From positions 1-15,097 of the forward strand of contig JAEWRS010000233.1 of assembly GCA_023398855.1 (NCBI GenBank): a DNA stretch of 15,097 nt, in the 5' to 3' direction. This DNA comes from Bacillota bacterium (GTDB lineage: Bacteria; Bacillota; Clostridia; Lachnospirales; Lachnospiraceae). The notes under the pieces are model-generated. The model had not been told where the DNA came from and did no database searches. It saw nothing but the letters and a program-made list of their open reading frames with translations. Position numbers and translations under genes: made by a program. Shown here piece by piece: positions 6,554-14,477 of the stretch (positions are counted from its first letter, which is position 1; each line of letters begins with the position of its first letter).

Positions 6554-7368
6554 TGAAAAACAAACTGGTTAAATATTTACTTTACGCATTAAATATACTT
6601 TTTGCTGTCATCATCCTCTCACCTGTTGTCTACTGTTTTAATGTCAGCATGATGAGCATGAAGGAAGTATTTTCCGGCGGTTTCTGGCCAAAACAGCTAA
6701 TGCCCGATAATTACATAAAAGCCCTCCAGCTGGCCCCCTTTTTTACCTTTATCAAAAACTCACTGATTGTGTCCGGTACCGTTACTTTTGGGCAAATCGC
6801 AACCGGAGCTCTGGCTGCCTACACCTTTTCCATGATGAAATTCCGCGGACGCAATGTCTTGTTTGTGCTGATGCTTGCAACCATGATGATCCCCAGCCAG
6901 GCCATCATCATTGCTAATTACCTGATCATCTGTGACCTGGGCCTAAAGAATACTTATACGGCCCTGATCCTTCCTAACGTTGCTTCCGCGTTTGCAGTGT
7001 TTAATATGAGGCAGGCATTCCTTCAGCTTCCAATGGAAATCAAAGAGGCAGCAGATATTGACGGCTGCGGCAATTTCCGGTTCTTCTGCTCCATTGCCCT
7101 GCCACTTGTAAAGCCTTCTATGGGAGCGCTTGGTATTTATATATTCCTTCAAAGCTGGAATCACTATTTATGGCCGCTGCTTGTAACAGATTCCGTAAAC
7201 ATGAGAACCGTTCAGATCGGTCTGGGTATGCTGCAGGGCGCGGAATCCACGGATTTCCGGCCAGTTATGGCTGGTTCTATGATTATACTGGTCCCTTCCA
7301 TACTGGCATTCGTATTAGGCCAGAAGCAATTGATTTCCGGTCTCACCTCAGGATCGGTAAAAGGATAA
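6553..7368 (+). CDS. ugpE: ABC importer permease, UgpE-like (CUT1 family)
   Basis: Second permease subunit of the importer, 271 residues with six predicted helices. It heterodimerises with the UgpA-like protein. The EAA loop is at 165-184 (EAADIDGCGNFRFFCSIALP). Other CUT1 landmarks are FSMMKFRGRN after the second long helix and WNHYLWPLL (202-210). The pattern is close to UgpE from memory, but this subunit type is less diagnostic of substrate than the binding protein. The start codon overlaps the ugpA stop and AAGGTGA just upstream supplies the ribosome site. A 64-base gap follows before ugpB; it has no hairpin but contains a TATAAT near 7412 that might give extra ugpB transcription. Confidence 0.87.
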   Translation: MKNKLVKYLLYALNILFAVIILSPVVYCFNVSMMSMKEVFSGGFWPKQLMPDNYIKALQLAPFFTFIKNSLIVSGTVTFGQIATGALAAYTFSMMKFRGRNVLFVLMLATMMIPSQAIIIANYLIICDLGLKNTYTALILPNVASAFAVFNMRQAFLQLPMEIKEAADIDGCGNFRFFCSIALPLVKPSMGALGIYIFLQSWNHYLWPLLVTDSVNMRTVQIGLGMLQGAESTDFRPVMAGSMIILVPSILAFVLGQKQLISGLTSGSVKG

Positions 7369-7432
7369 GTATTTTATGCAGCCCCTCAGGGATTGTGTTA
7401 AGATAAAACTATATAATTAAAGGAGGATTTAT

Positions 7433-8839
7433 ATGAAAAGAAGAAAAAGATGGCTTGGGGCAGCTATGGCCGCAGTCATGTCCATGTCTCTTGCTGCATG
7501 CGGAGGAGGTGCTCCTACTTCTGGAGGAACCACAGCAGCAGGTACCACAGAAGCCGCAACAACTAAGGCAGCGGCTGACACAAAGGCTCCTGCTGAAAGC
7601 GGAAAGACGGTCATTACCCTATGGCATGCCATGGGCGGCGTAAACGGTGAAGCTACCGAAGCTCTTGTAAAGGCCTTTAATGAATCTCAGAATGAGATCG
7701 AAATAAAAAGCGAATACCAGGGAGCATATGACGACTTAATTACCAAGCTGAAAGCGGCCATGCAGAGCGGCAACATGCCAGATGTATGCCAGATGTATGA
7801 CATTGGCACAAAGTTCATGACCGACAGTGGCTATGCCGTTCCGGTGCAGGATATGTTTTCCACCACAAATTTTGATCCCTCTACTGTAATGAACATCATT
7901 ACCAGCTATTACACAGTAAACGGAAAACAAATGTCCATGCCGTTTAACGTCTCTACCCCCATGCTGTACTACAACAAGGATGTTTTTAAAGCTGCCGGTT
8001 TAGATCCAAACACTCCTCCTAAGACATTTGACGAAGTTTTGGAATTCTCCAAGAAAATTGTGGAAAGCAAAGCTGCTCCGGTAGGTTATGCTCAGGCCAT
8101 CTACGGCTGGTTCTTTGAACAGCAGATTGCTGGTCAGGGAAAATTCTATGCAAACAACGAGAACGGGCGGAAAGCTCCTGCCACGGAAGTGGATTTCTTA
8201 AATAACGGAGCCGGGCTTAAGATTTTTGAAACCTGGAAAAAGCTGATGGATTCCGGTTATGCTGCAAACTATGGAAGCACCACCGCAGATACCCAGACAG
8301 CATTCTTTTCCGGGCAGACTGCCATGATCATTGAATCCACTGCAATCCTTAAAAATGCTACGGCCAGCAGCGACTTTGAGATCGGCACCGGATTTCTTCC
8401 AAAAGTCGATGCAAGTGCAGCGGACGGCGGCGTAATTATCGGAGGCGCTTCCTTATGGATGATGGATAATAAGGACGATGCTAAAAAGAACGCTGCATGG
8501 AAGTTTATCGAATTTACCACCACACCAGAATCACAGGCAACCTGGAGCATGTCCACCGGTTACTTTGCAGTTAACCCCAAGGCTTATGAGACTCCTGCCA
8601 TGAAGGACTTCATTGCCCAGAATCCAAACTTTACCACTGCAATCAATCAGTTAAAAGCAACTCCTGTTAACGGATACACCTCTGGTGTATTATCCGGAGT
8701 AGCCACTGAGTCCAGAAAGCTATTTAACGAAGCAATGGAAAAGACCTATGACGGTACCTACACACCGGATCAGGCAGTTAATTTCCTGGCTGAAAAAGTA
8801 AATGCAGCCATTACAAACTACAATTCTTCCACAAAATAA
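7433..8839 (+). CDS. ugpB: ABC importer substrate-binding lipoprotein, UgpB-like
   Basis: Extracellular solute-binding lipoprotein, 468 residues, lipobox LAAC with Cys23, then a Thr/Ala-rich tether (24-57). It aligns well from memory with E. coli UgpB: FNVSTPMLYYNKDVFKAAGL with PPKTF (171-199), IIGGASLWMM (335-344) and TGYFAV (375-380). Pocket residues of E. coli UgpB appear kept at Tyr99, Ser174, Gly338, Tyr377 and Arg428, with Asp123 in place of a Glu. The ring-stacking Trp of the E. coli pocket appears replaced by a small residue near 234 (AGQG). Glycerol-3-phosphate or a glycerophosphodiester is therefore the likely ligand, the latter if the pocket is wider. AGGAGG at 7421 lies six bases from the ATG. 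It is last of the three genes, followed by a strong terminator. Confidence 0.87.
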   Translation: MKRRKRWLGAAMAAVMSMSLAACGGGAPTSGGTTAAGTTEAATTKAAADTKAPAESGKTVITLWHAMGGVNGEATEALVKAFNESQNEIEIKSEYQGAYDDLITKLKAAMQSGNMPDVCQMYDIGTKFMTDSGYAVPVQDMFSTTNFDPSTVMNIITSYYTVNGKQMSMPFNVSTPMLYYNKDVFKAAGLDPNTPPKTFDEVLEFSKKIVESKAAPVGYAQAIYGWFFEQQIAGQGKFYANNENGRKAPATEVDFLNNGAGLKIFETWKKLMDSGYAANYGSTTADTQTAFFSGQTAMIIESTAILKNATASSDFEIGTGFLPKVDASAADGGVIIGGASLWMMDNKDDAKKNAAWKFIEFTTTPESQATWSMSTGYFAVNPKAYETPAMKDFIAQNPNFTTAINQLKATPVNGYTSGVLSGVATESRKLFNEAMEKTYDGTYTPDQAVNFLAEKVNAAITNYNSSTK

Positions 8840-8840
8840 A

Positions 8841-8898
8841 TGAGAAAAAGAACTGAGCGCCAGCTGATTATTTCAGCCGGCGCCCGTTCTTTTTCTGC
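8841..8898. terminator. Two-way intrinsic terminator between ugpB and the convergent FAD gene
   Basis: A long hairpin: AGAAAAAGAAC (8843-8853) pairs with GTTCTTTTTCT (8886-8896), then GCGCC and GCTG helices with small mismatches close an AT loop (8867-8873). T-rich runs lie on the 3' side of the stem on both strands, so it can end ugp transcription from the left and the five-gene unit from the right. The 46 bases up to the FAD gene stop hold nothing else visible. Confidence 0.85.
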
Positions 8899-8942
8899 GT
8901 TTCTCCATGAGCTGCGACAGCACACGAAACAGCCCACTTTAT

Positions 8943-10325
8943 TCACACGTCAGGATCACTGTCACAGCAATACGGTTCAAGAAATGCCCCGTCAGCTTTT
9001 AAAGCTTCCTTAAGCTGGTCCACGTTGACAGCAGCCACTCCCAGTCCCCGTAATGCCGCAAAGGCTGCTGCAGTCCCGGCCCCCTGGCTGATAGCCATGA
9101 GTATAGGAGTTACCCGGACAGCTGCACAGGCTTCGTGGGTTGCACTCAGGCAGCGCCCGGTTACCAGTAGGTTATCCAGCTCATTGGTGTAAATGCAGCG
9201 ATATGGTATGGAATACCAGCTTCCTTCTTTTAAATAATGATGCTCCATGCTCTCCCCGTCAGGTGAGTGGATATCAATAGGATAACCGCCCATGGCGATT
9301 GCATCCTCAAACATGATATTCTGCAGCAGATCTGACGCAGTAAGCTTATAAGCCCCGTTAATCTTGCGGCTTTCCCTGACACCGATATGAGGCCCAGTGG
9401 AAACAATCACTGCATCCTCAAAACCAGGTATGTACTTTTTCATAAACTTAATAATGGTATGAGCCTGTCTTCTTCCCTCTATTTCCGCCTCTGTCAGATC
9501 AAAGGAATCCACCGCACTTTTTTTCACGATGCGAGACATATTAAGGATATATTCCCCCAGGTTATTGGTTTCAAAGCAAAGCACCATATCTCTGTCAACC
9601 GGAAACTCCCCTTTTTCCTTTGCTTTCTTAATTATGGAATAGGCTCCCTGCACACCACTTCTCGGAATCAGCTCCAGCCGGTCAAAAGGGATGGTTGAAA
9701 GCATGTCAGACGAATGACTTTTGACATATTCAATAACCCGGTCCCGATCTACGTTCCCCACCTTGACATTCATGGTCATTGGCTGGGCAAGGTGATCCTC
9801 TTCCCTTCCGTAAACACTTCCGATTCCTCCATGGGTGGCAAGGTCTCCGTCTGCCGAAGCATCAATAAAAACGGCTCCGGCAACGTCAAAGAAACCCTGT
9901 TTCCCATATAGGTGTACTTTCGTAATTTTCCGGCCCTCCCGCTCACAGCCTGTGTAAACGGTGTGATACAAAAGATCAGCCCCTGCTTCCCGCACCATGG
10001 TCTCCAGCACAAGCTTCATTCCCTCTGCATCAAAAGGTGTTATGGAGCTGGCATACCCCACGAAATCCTCCATATGACCAGGAGAAAAGCCTTCCTCTAC
10101 CATTCGTTCCACGATTTCCTCAGCAATTCCCTGCACAACCTGTGTGCTTCCAGCATGAAAGGTCATCTGAGGACCAGTACCTGCCATAGTCAGCATTCCT
10201 CCAAGGCAGCCGTTTTGTTCCACAAGAAGCGTTCTGGCCCCGTTTCTGGCGCTGGCGATGGCTGCTGCCGTCCCAGCCGGACCACCGCCGATGATCACCA
10301 CATCATAATACAAATCCTGTTTCAT
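8943..10325 (-). CDS. FAD-dependent oxidoreductase (FAD_oxidored family)
   Basis: Predicted cytosolic flavoprotein, 460 residues, with no signal peptide or membrane segment. The N-terminal dinucleotide fold has GGGPAG (13-18) and Glu36 for the ribose, then CLGGM (40-44), a cysteine motif typical of this family. FIDASADGDLA (153-163) is the second FAD-contact motif. HIGVRESRKINGAYKLT (313-329) and NLLVTGRCLSATHEA (385-399) are the conserved C-terminal signatures. An AGGAGAAGG site lies just before the ATG. It is last in the five-gene minus unit, 49 bases after the HEXXH gene, with the two-way terminator behind it. It should oxidise or reduce an intermediate handled by the HyuA-like protein; the substrate cannot be read from the sequence. 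No iron-sulfur cluster motif of the HdrA type is seen. Confidence 0.85.
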   Translation of the reverse strand: MKQDLYYDVVIIGGGPAGTAAAIASARNGARTLLVEQNGCLGGMLTMAGTGPQMTFHAGSTQVVQGIAEEIVERMVEEGFSPGHMEDFVGYASSITPFDAEGMKLVLETMVREAGADLLYHTVYTGCEREGRKITKVHLYGKQGFFDVAGAVFIDASADGDLATHGGIGSVYGREEDHLAQPMTMNVKVGNVDRDRVIEYVKSHSSDMLSTIPFDRLELIPRSGVQGAYSIIKKAKEKGEFPVDRDMVLCFETNNLGEYILNMSRIVKKSAVDSFDLTEAEIEGRRQAHTIIKFMKKYIPGFEDAVIVSTGPHIGVRESRKINGAYKLTASDLLQNIMFEDAIAMGGYPIDIHSPDGESMEHHYLKEGSWYSIPYRCIYTNELDNLLVTGRCLSATHEACAAVRVTPILMAISQGAGTAAAFAALRGLGVAAVNVDQLKEALKADGAFLEPYCCDSDPDV

Positions 10326-10374
10326 GTACCTTCTCCTTTCTTTTTACCTGCCTGTATTGAGTACGGTGCTACTC

Positions 10375-10926
10375 TTAAAAGTTATGTGCCAGCTGGTAAT
10401 AACGGCAGGCAAAACCATGGGCACCGATCTCTGACAAAGCCCGGATTCCTGTTTTTCCAATTTTTAAACTGCCCAGCTTCACCATTGGCACCTGGTAATC
10501 CTTGCTGGTCAGTCCCAGCTCACTCCATTCCAGATAATGATAGTATTCATGGCTCAGGATTAAGTTTATTGCCTCATGTTCCCCCATTTCATTTTCCTCT
10601 GCCCAAAGTGAAATGGATTTCATATAAAGGTGAATCCGCTTTTGCCCCGTTAAATAATCACTGAAATACCTCTGATTTCCCATAACATAGTCAATATGAA
10701 TTTTTTCACAAGTCAGACCGCTTTGTTTTATAATTTCCAGAAAATCCGTTTCTCCCTGGTAACGCTTAAAAATCAGTTCTGCTGCCCTGACTCCCTTTAT
10801 CCAGGCTTTGTCCGTGATTACAGGTCTGTCGCATGCAGGAACCTTGCTGCTGCAGCTGTCACGGCTTAGTTCTTCCTCCGCCAGCTCTCTGCCGGGAAAG
10901 GGCATGGATATATTATTCAAGATCAT
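10375..10926 (-). CDS. Small HEXXH metallopeptidase-like protein of unknown function
   Basis: A 183-residue protein that I do not recognise as a named family. Residues 119-133 hold an HEXXH zinc site (LSHEYYHYLE, His126, Glu127, His130). About 36 residues later comes SEIGAHGFACRYY (165-177), with Glu166 and His170 as candidate third ligands. This layout recalls the ImmA/IrrE (DUF955) fold, where a Glu-x-x-Ala-x-x-Phe-Ala helix follows HEXXH, but that is a pattern-level likeness only. The N-terminal 35 residues are polar and include two cysteines (25 and 32). There is no signal peptide. The start has a modest GGCGG site. The gene lies 37 bases after the HyuA-like gene and 49 before the FAD gene, so it is co-transcribed. 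It may process or regulate a pathway enzyme, or be a degenerate metal-binding protein. Confidence 0.72.
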   Translation of the reverse strand: MILNNISMPFPGRELAEEELSRDSCSSKVPACDRPVITDKAWIKGVRAAELIFKRYQGETDFLEIIKQSGLTCEKIHIDYVMGNQRYFSDYLTGQKRIHLYMKSISLWAEENEMGEHEAINLILSHEYYHYLEWSELGLTSKDYQVPMVKLGSLKIGKTGIRALSEIGAHGFACRYYQLAHNF

Positions 10927-10963
10927 TCACCGCCTGTCAGTTTTTTCTCATTTTCCTGCTGCT

Positions 10964-13117
10964 TTATGAATCAGCCCTTTTTGTTGCCACAATCAGAACC
11001 TTTTCTTCTTTGTCAAAACCCGTGAGCTCTGCATTTCCAAGGCCGCAGATCTGCTCTTTGTTCTGAAGTCCGGACAGATCAATGATACGCTTTCCTGATA
11101 CCAGATAAATATTGGGAAGATTAGCTCCTCCGTCATTAAAAACGGTCAGCTCTTCCAGGAACCAGTCTGTCTTTGCTTCCCAATCCTTTATCTTTGACTC
11201 AGCAACCATTGCATTGTTTTTCTGAAGACGTATAATCCCTTCTTCGTCAATCAAGCGCAGAGGCGTTGTGGTTATTTTGACCAGACCCAACAGCTTCCGT
11301 TCTATCCTTTTATACTGCACCGCAAACATGCGGCCATTCTCAGCTGTTATGGACAATTCTTCAGAAGCCACTGTCAGGTTTTCTGCACATAGCTTTAATA
11401 GCTCCTCCTTTGACAGCTTTGCGCTGCCCAAGGTTTTGCTTCTCATTTCCGTAGCCCCCACTGCAATGGCTCTTACAAGATTTTTCTGGGTGTCCACATC
11501 CACGTGAATTTCAATGGTTCCTGGTGCGGCACCGCTTTGTATGGCTTTTTGTTCCACCTCTCTGCGAATGCTTAAAATATCTTCCTGGGTAGGATTGGAA
11601 ACCGTTCGTTCCACCATATCCCGGACCATTGCCAAAGCCACACCAATCGTGGAAATGACCGCCGCATTGCCGGCGATCCGGTATTTATGCTTCAGTGTTT
11701 CAGCCAGATGAGGCACCACACTTGCCGCCCCTCCGCCTCCGCCTACAAAAATAGTCTGTTCCGGCCGCATGCTATAATCCTTCATAAGCTGCTCCGCTAC
11801 CTTTGCATTTTTTGCTGCAGCAAAAGCCATTACCTTTTTGGCCGCTTCCTCTACCGAGCAGCCCATGTTGTCCGCCAGGGGCTTCCAGGCCTTTCTGGCT
11901 GCCTCTACATTCCCGCAGGCGTAATCATCCGGCTTCACATAACCGGCAATGTTGGCTGCCCCAGCCATTGTCAGGGTGACCCTTACTCCATTGTCGCATA
12001 CGATTACCCCGTACTCCGGGTCAGTAGGCACCGGCCTGATGGTCTCTAATACCGGATTCTGAATCAGACCGGCATCCGTATAGACTTCATAGTCCAGTCC
12101 AGCAATATGGGCACTTCTTGGCCCCATATCCACAGCCTTCCCATCCTTTATCTGGACCATGCTGCCTCCCCCGATTCCCACGGTTCTCACGTCCAGGCTG
12201 TTTAAATAGGTTTTATGTCCTCCTACCTCAGCATACTGGATCATGACCTTTCCATCCTTTACGCAGGATATATCCGTTGATGTACCGCCAACTTCAAAAA
12301 AAAGACCATCAGTCAGCTTTTCATACATAAGGGCTCCTGCAACACCGGCAGCAGGGCCTGAAAGAATTGTCATAATCGGCCGGTTTCTCACCTCATCCAC
12401 GGTCATGACTCCGCCGTCACAGCGCATGACCATAAGCGGACTTTTAATTCCTGCATCCTTAATGCTCTTTTCCGTCATGGTGGCTGCTTCCAGCATTTTA
12501 GGCATAATGCTGGCATTCACCACAGCAGTTCTGGTCCTGATTTTCAAACCGTACAGCTTGGATATTTCATTTGTAGCTGTTCCAGGAACATCCATCTTCC
12601 GGCAGATTTCCAGGGCCATGTTTTCATGAACCGGATCATCCACACTGAATGCCTCTGCTGCAACAATGCTTGAAGCACCTCTCTCTAACAGAGAATGGAT
12701 GGCGCTTTCTATGGCGCTGTCCAAATGATGAACCTCTGACGTATCCGCATAAACATTCTGGCTCACCAGATATTTTCCTGCTGCCAGTTCAATGTCTCCA
12801 ATGTTTGTATCTGATTTACTTTTTACTCCCTGCAGGCCGCTTCCAAGGGTAACAATGCCCACAGGAGCTACATCCCCTTCTAACAGGGCATTGGTCGCCT
12901 GAGTTGTTCCATGAGCAATAAATACCACATCCTCCGGACTGATGCAGCAGTCTTCCATAATTTTCTGCAGCGCCTGTACAATTCCTTTTGCAACGCCCCT
13001 GGAAGAATTATGGGTGGTCGGCGTTTTTACAACGCCGACCAGTTCAAATGTTTCATTATCAATGGCAACTGCATCTGTGAATGTGCCGCCCACATCAATT
13101 CCGATACGTACTTTCAT
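10964..13117 (-). CDS. Hydantoinase/oxoprolinase family protein, HyuA-like (divergent)
   Basis: ATP-dependent amidohydrolase- or carboxylase-type subunit, 717 residues, a normal length for HyuA/oxoprolinase-A. The actin-like ATPase fold is clear: GIDVGGTFTD (6-15), HGTTQATNALLEG (69-81), ILSGPAAGVAGA (251-262), EVGGTSTDIS (275-284) and VGIGGGS (313-319). Relatives open cyclic amides (5-oxoproline, N-methylhydantoin) or carboxylate ketones using ATP. The usual loop after GPxSA, normally ending PGPACYG, is replaced here (AHIAGLDYEVYTDAG), and the late GGAGPLHA-type motif reads FVGGGGGAAS. This is thus a divergent subfamily and its substrate should not be assumed. No HyuB partner lies next to it. 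An AGGAG site precedes the ATG by about 10 bases. It is the third gene of the minus unit. Confidence 0.83.
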   Translation of the reverse strand: MKVRIGIDVGGTFTDAVAIDNETFELVGVVKTPTTHNSSRGVAKGIVQALQKIMEDCCISPEDVVFIAHGTTQATNALLEGDVAPVGIVTLGSGLQGVKSKSDTNIGDIELAAGKYLVSQNVYADTSEVHHLDSAIESAIHSLLERGASSIVAAEAFSVDDPVHENMALEICRKMDVPGTATNEISKLYGLKIRTRTAVVNASIMPKMLEAATMTEKSIKDAGIKSPLMVMRCDGGVMTVDEVRNRPIMTILSGPAAGVAGALMYEKLTDGLFFEVGGTSTDISCVKDGKVMIQYAEVGGHKTYLNSLDVRTVGIGGGSMVQIKDGKAVDMGPRSAHIAGLDYEVYTDAGLIQNPVLETIRPVPTDPEYGVIVCDNGVRVTLTMAGAANIAGYVKPDDYACGNVEAARKAWKPLADNMGCSVEEAAKKVMAFAAAKNAKVAEQLMKDYSMRPEQTIFVGGGGGAASVVPHLAETLKHKYRIAGNAAVISTIGVALAMVRDMVERTVSNPTQEDILSIRREVEQKAIQSGAAPGTIEIHVDVDTQKNLVRAIAVGATEMRSKTLGSAKLSKEELLKLCAENLTVASEELSITAENGRMFAVQYKRIERKLLGLVKITTTPLRLIDEEGIIRLQKNNAMVAESKIKDWEAKTDWFLEELTVFNDGGANLPNIYLVSGKRIIDLSGLQNKEQICGLGNAELTGFDKEEKVLIVATKRADS

Positions 13118-13142
13118 AAAATAAAATCTCCTGTCTGAATGC

Positions 13143-14444
13143 TTAGAAGTATATAAATGCTGAAATTATAACGCCCATCACCGATACCGCCCATAGATAT
13201 GGAAGCAGTTTTTTTGTTATGGTATTCACATCCACCTCAGCGAAATTTGCCGTCCAGACGTTCTGGGTATTGGTTGGATCTCCGCACCCCTGTATTCTTT
13301 CTGCTGACAGAAATGCACCCATGACCGCCAGGGGATTTAAGGTTCCAATGCCAATGATTAGGGCCGCAATTCCTGAGCCCAAACCGAATAAGTTCATTGG
13401 CCCTCTATATAAAGATAAGGGAGCCAGGATACTGAAAAATATTATGTATCCTATCTTTGATGAAGGAATTACAGCAATAAGAAACGGATTTAATACTTCT
13501 TTTACCATGGAATGGGTCACCGCAAGATATAAAATACCAATGCCTATCATTAAAATAATTGCAGGAGCTCCATCCGTGATTCCGTCATAGCAGGTTTTCA
13601 CAAGAAGATTCATTGCCTTTGAAAAACTCCTGCTGGTAAAAACCAGAATCCACAATATACCAGCCAGAAAAGAAGGTACAACGGGAACCTTAAGGAATGC
13701 CACCAGAACAATGGGAATAAGAGGCGTTATCATAGCAAGCCCTCCGGACATGCCTCTGAGCTGCTTGGCTTGAACCGGATCAGATATTGGTGCGGAAAAA
13801 GCGAATTTAACTCCGTTTTTCTTAAACTCCATAAAAATCAAAATAATGGTGGCGGTCATAGTAAGTACCAGCATGTAAACTTCAAAGCCTTTTATCTGGG
13901 CAATCTCCAAACCGAAAATACTGGAAAATGAGGTCCAGTTGGCAATATTGAAGCTGAGACCCACTGCAAATGCCATCAAAAATATACTTGCAGCACTGAC
14001 GGCCGGAACACCCACTGAAATCAGAATAGGCAGCACAATCGTTCCCACCATGATGACAGAACCCAAGCCGCTTAACGTTGTAAATAAAAGCGCCACGGCT
14101 GTTACCATAATCAGCGTTACAACAAGCGGCCTGTCACCGCCCAGCTCCGCGCTTTTTTTAATGATATTCTCAGTTACCCCGGTTTTGTTCATCAGCTGAC
14201 CCAGCCAGGCACCAAAAATAACAGCCATAATCGCAGAGCCCATCCGTACGGTACCAGCCTCCAGTACAGTGGAAAGCCATCCAATCTGGGTCCCTTCCCC
14301 ATTCACTCCCACGGCAGGAACTCCTGCAATCATGCAGATAACAATCGCCAAAAGCGGCAGCGCCAGAAGGGTCGGCAGTTTTTTCGCCATCATGAAAGCA
14401 GCAATAATAAGAAAAGCAATGATAATTAATGTCCCCTGTAACAT
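13143..14444 (-). CDS. Carboxylate-type secondary transporter (GntP/CitMHS-like, ion transporter superfamily)
   Basis: Integral membrane permease, 433 residues, with 11-12 hydrophobic segments and no binding protein, fitting a proton- or sodium-coupled symporter of the gluconate/citrate type. Marker segments (numbered from the chosen ATG) are GSAIMAVIFGAWLGQLM near 69-85, TTLSGLGSVIMVG in the first half, and SLYRGPMNLFGLGSG with CGDPTNTQNVW in the second. These fall where such transporters have paired re-entrant loops. The frame allows an ATG five codons earlier (14459), but GGAGG lies 8 bases before the ATG at 14444, so the shorter form is chosen. It sits 25 bases before the HyuA-like gene and likely imports the substrate of this unit. 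The exact family and solute are uncertain. Confidence 0.77.
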   Translation of the reverse strand: MLQGTLIIIAFLIIAAFMMAKKLPTLLALPLLAIVICMIAGVPAVGVNGEGTQIGWLSTVLEAGTVRMGSAIMAVIFGAWLGQLMNKTGVTENIIKKSAELGGDRPLVVTLIMVTAVALLFTTLSGLGSVIMVGTIVLPILISVGVPAVSAASIFLMAFAVGLSFNIANWTSFSSIFGLEIAQIKGFEVYMLVLTMTATIILIFMEFKKNGVKFAFSAPISDPVQAKQLRGMSGGLAMITPLIPIVLVAFLKVPVVPSFLAGILWILVFTSRSFSKAMNLLVKTCYDGITDGAPAIILMIGIGILYLAVTHSMVKEVLNPFLIAVIPSSKIGYIIFFSILAPLSLYRGPMNLFGLGSGIAALIIGIGTLNPLAVMGAFLSAERIQGCGDPTNTQNVWTANFAEVDVNTITKKLLPYLWAVSVMGVIISAFIYF

Positions 14445-14477
14445 ATATTTTTCCTCCATATTCCTAAAAAATAGTGT

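Noticed and set aside
7369..7432. Separate promoter for ugpB
   Set aside because: A TATAAT at 7412 is present but no -35 box sits at 16-18 bases; kept only as a remark in the ugpB entry.
9912..10664. Plus-strand open frame of 250 codons opposite the FAD oxidoreductase and the HEXXH gene
   Set aside because: It spans two well-supported minus-strand genes and their gap, has no convincing ribosome site, and its composition (many Cys, His, Pro, Ser) is typical of an antisense shadow.
14445..14459. Longer N-terminus (MEEKY) for the transporter
   Set aside because: The GAGG bases within this stretch form the ribosome site for the ATG at 14444; the upstream ATG has only a poorly spaced AGGA.
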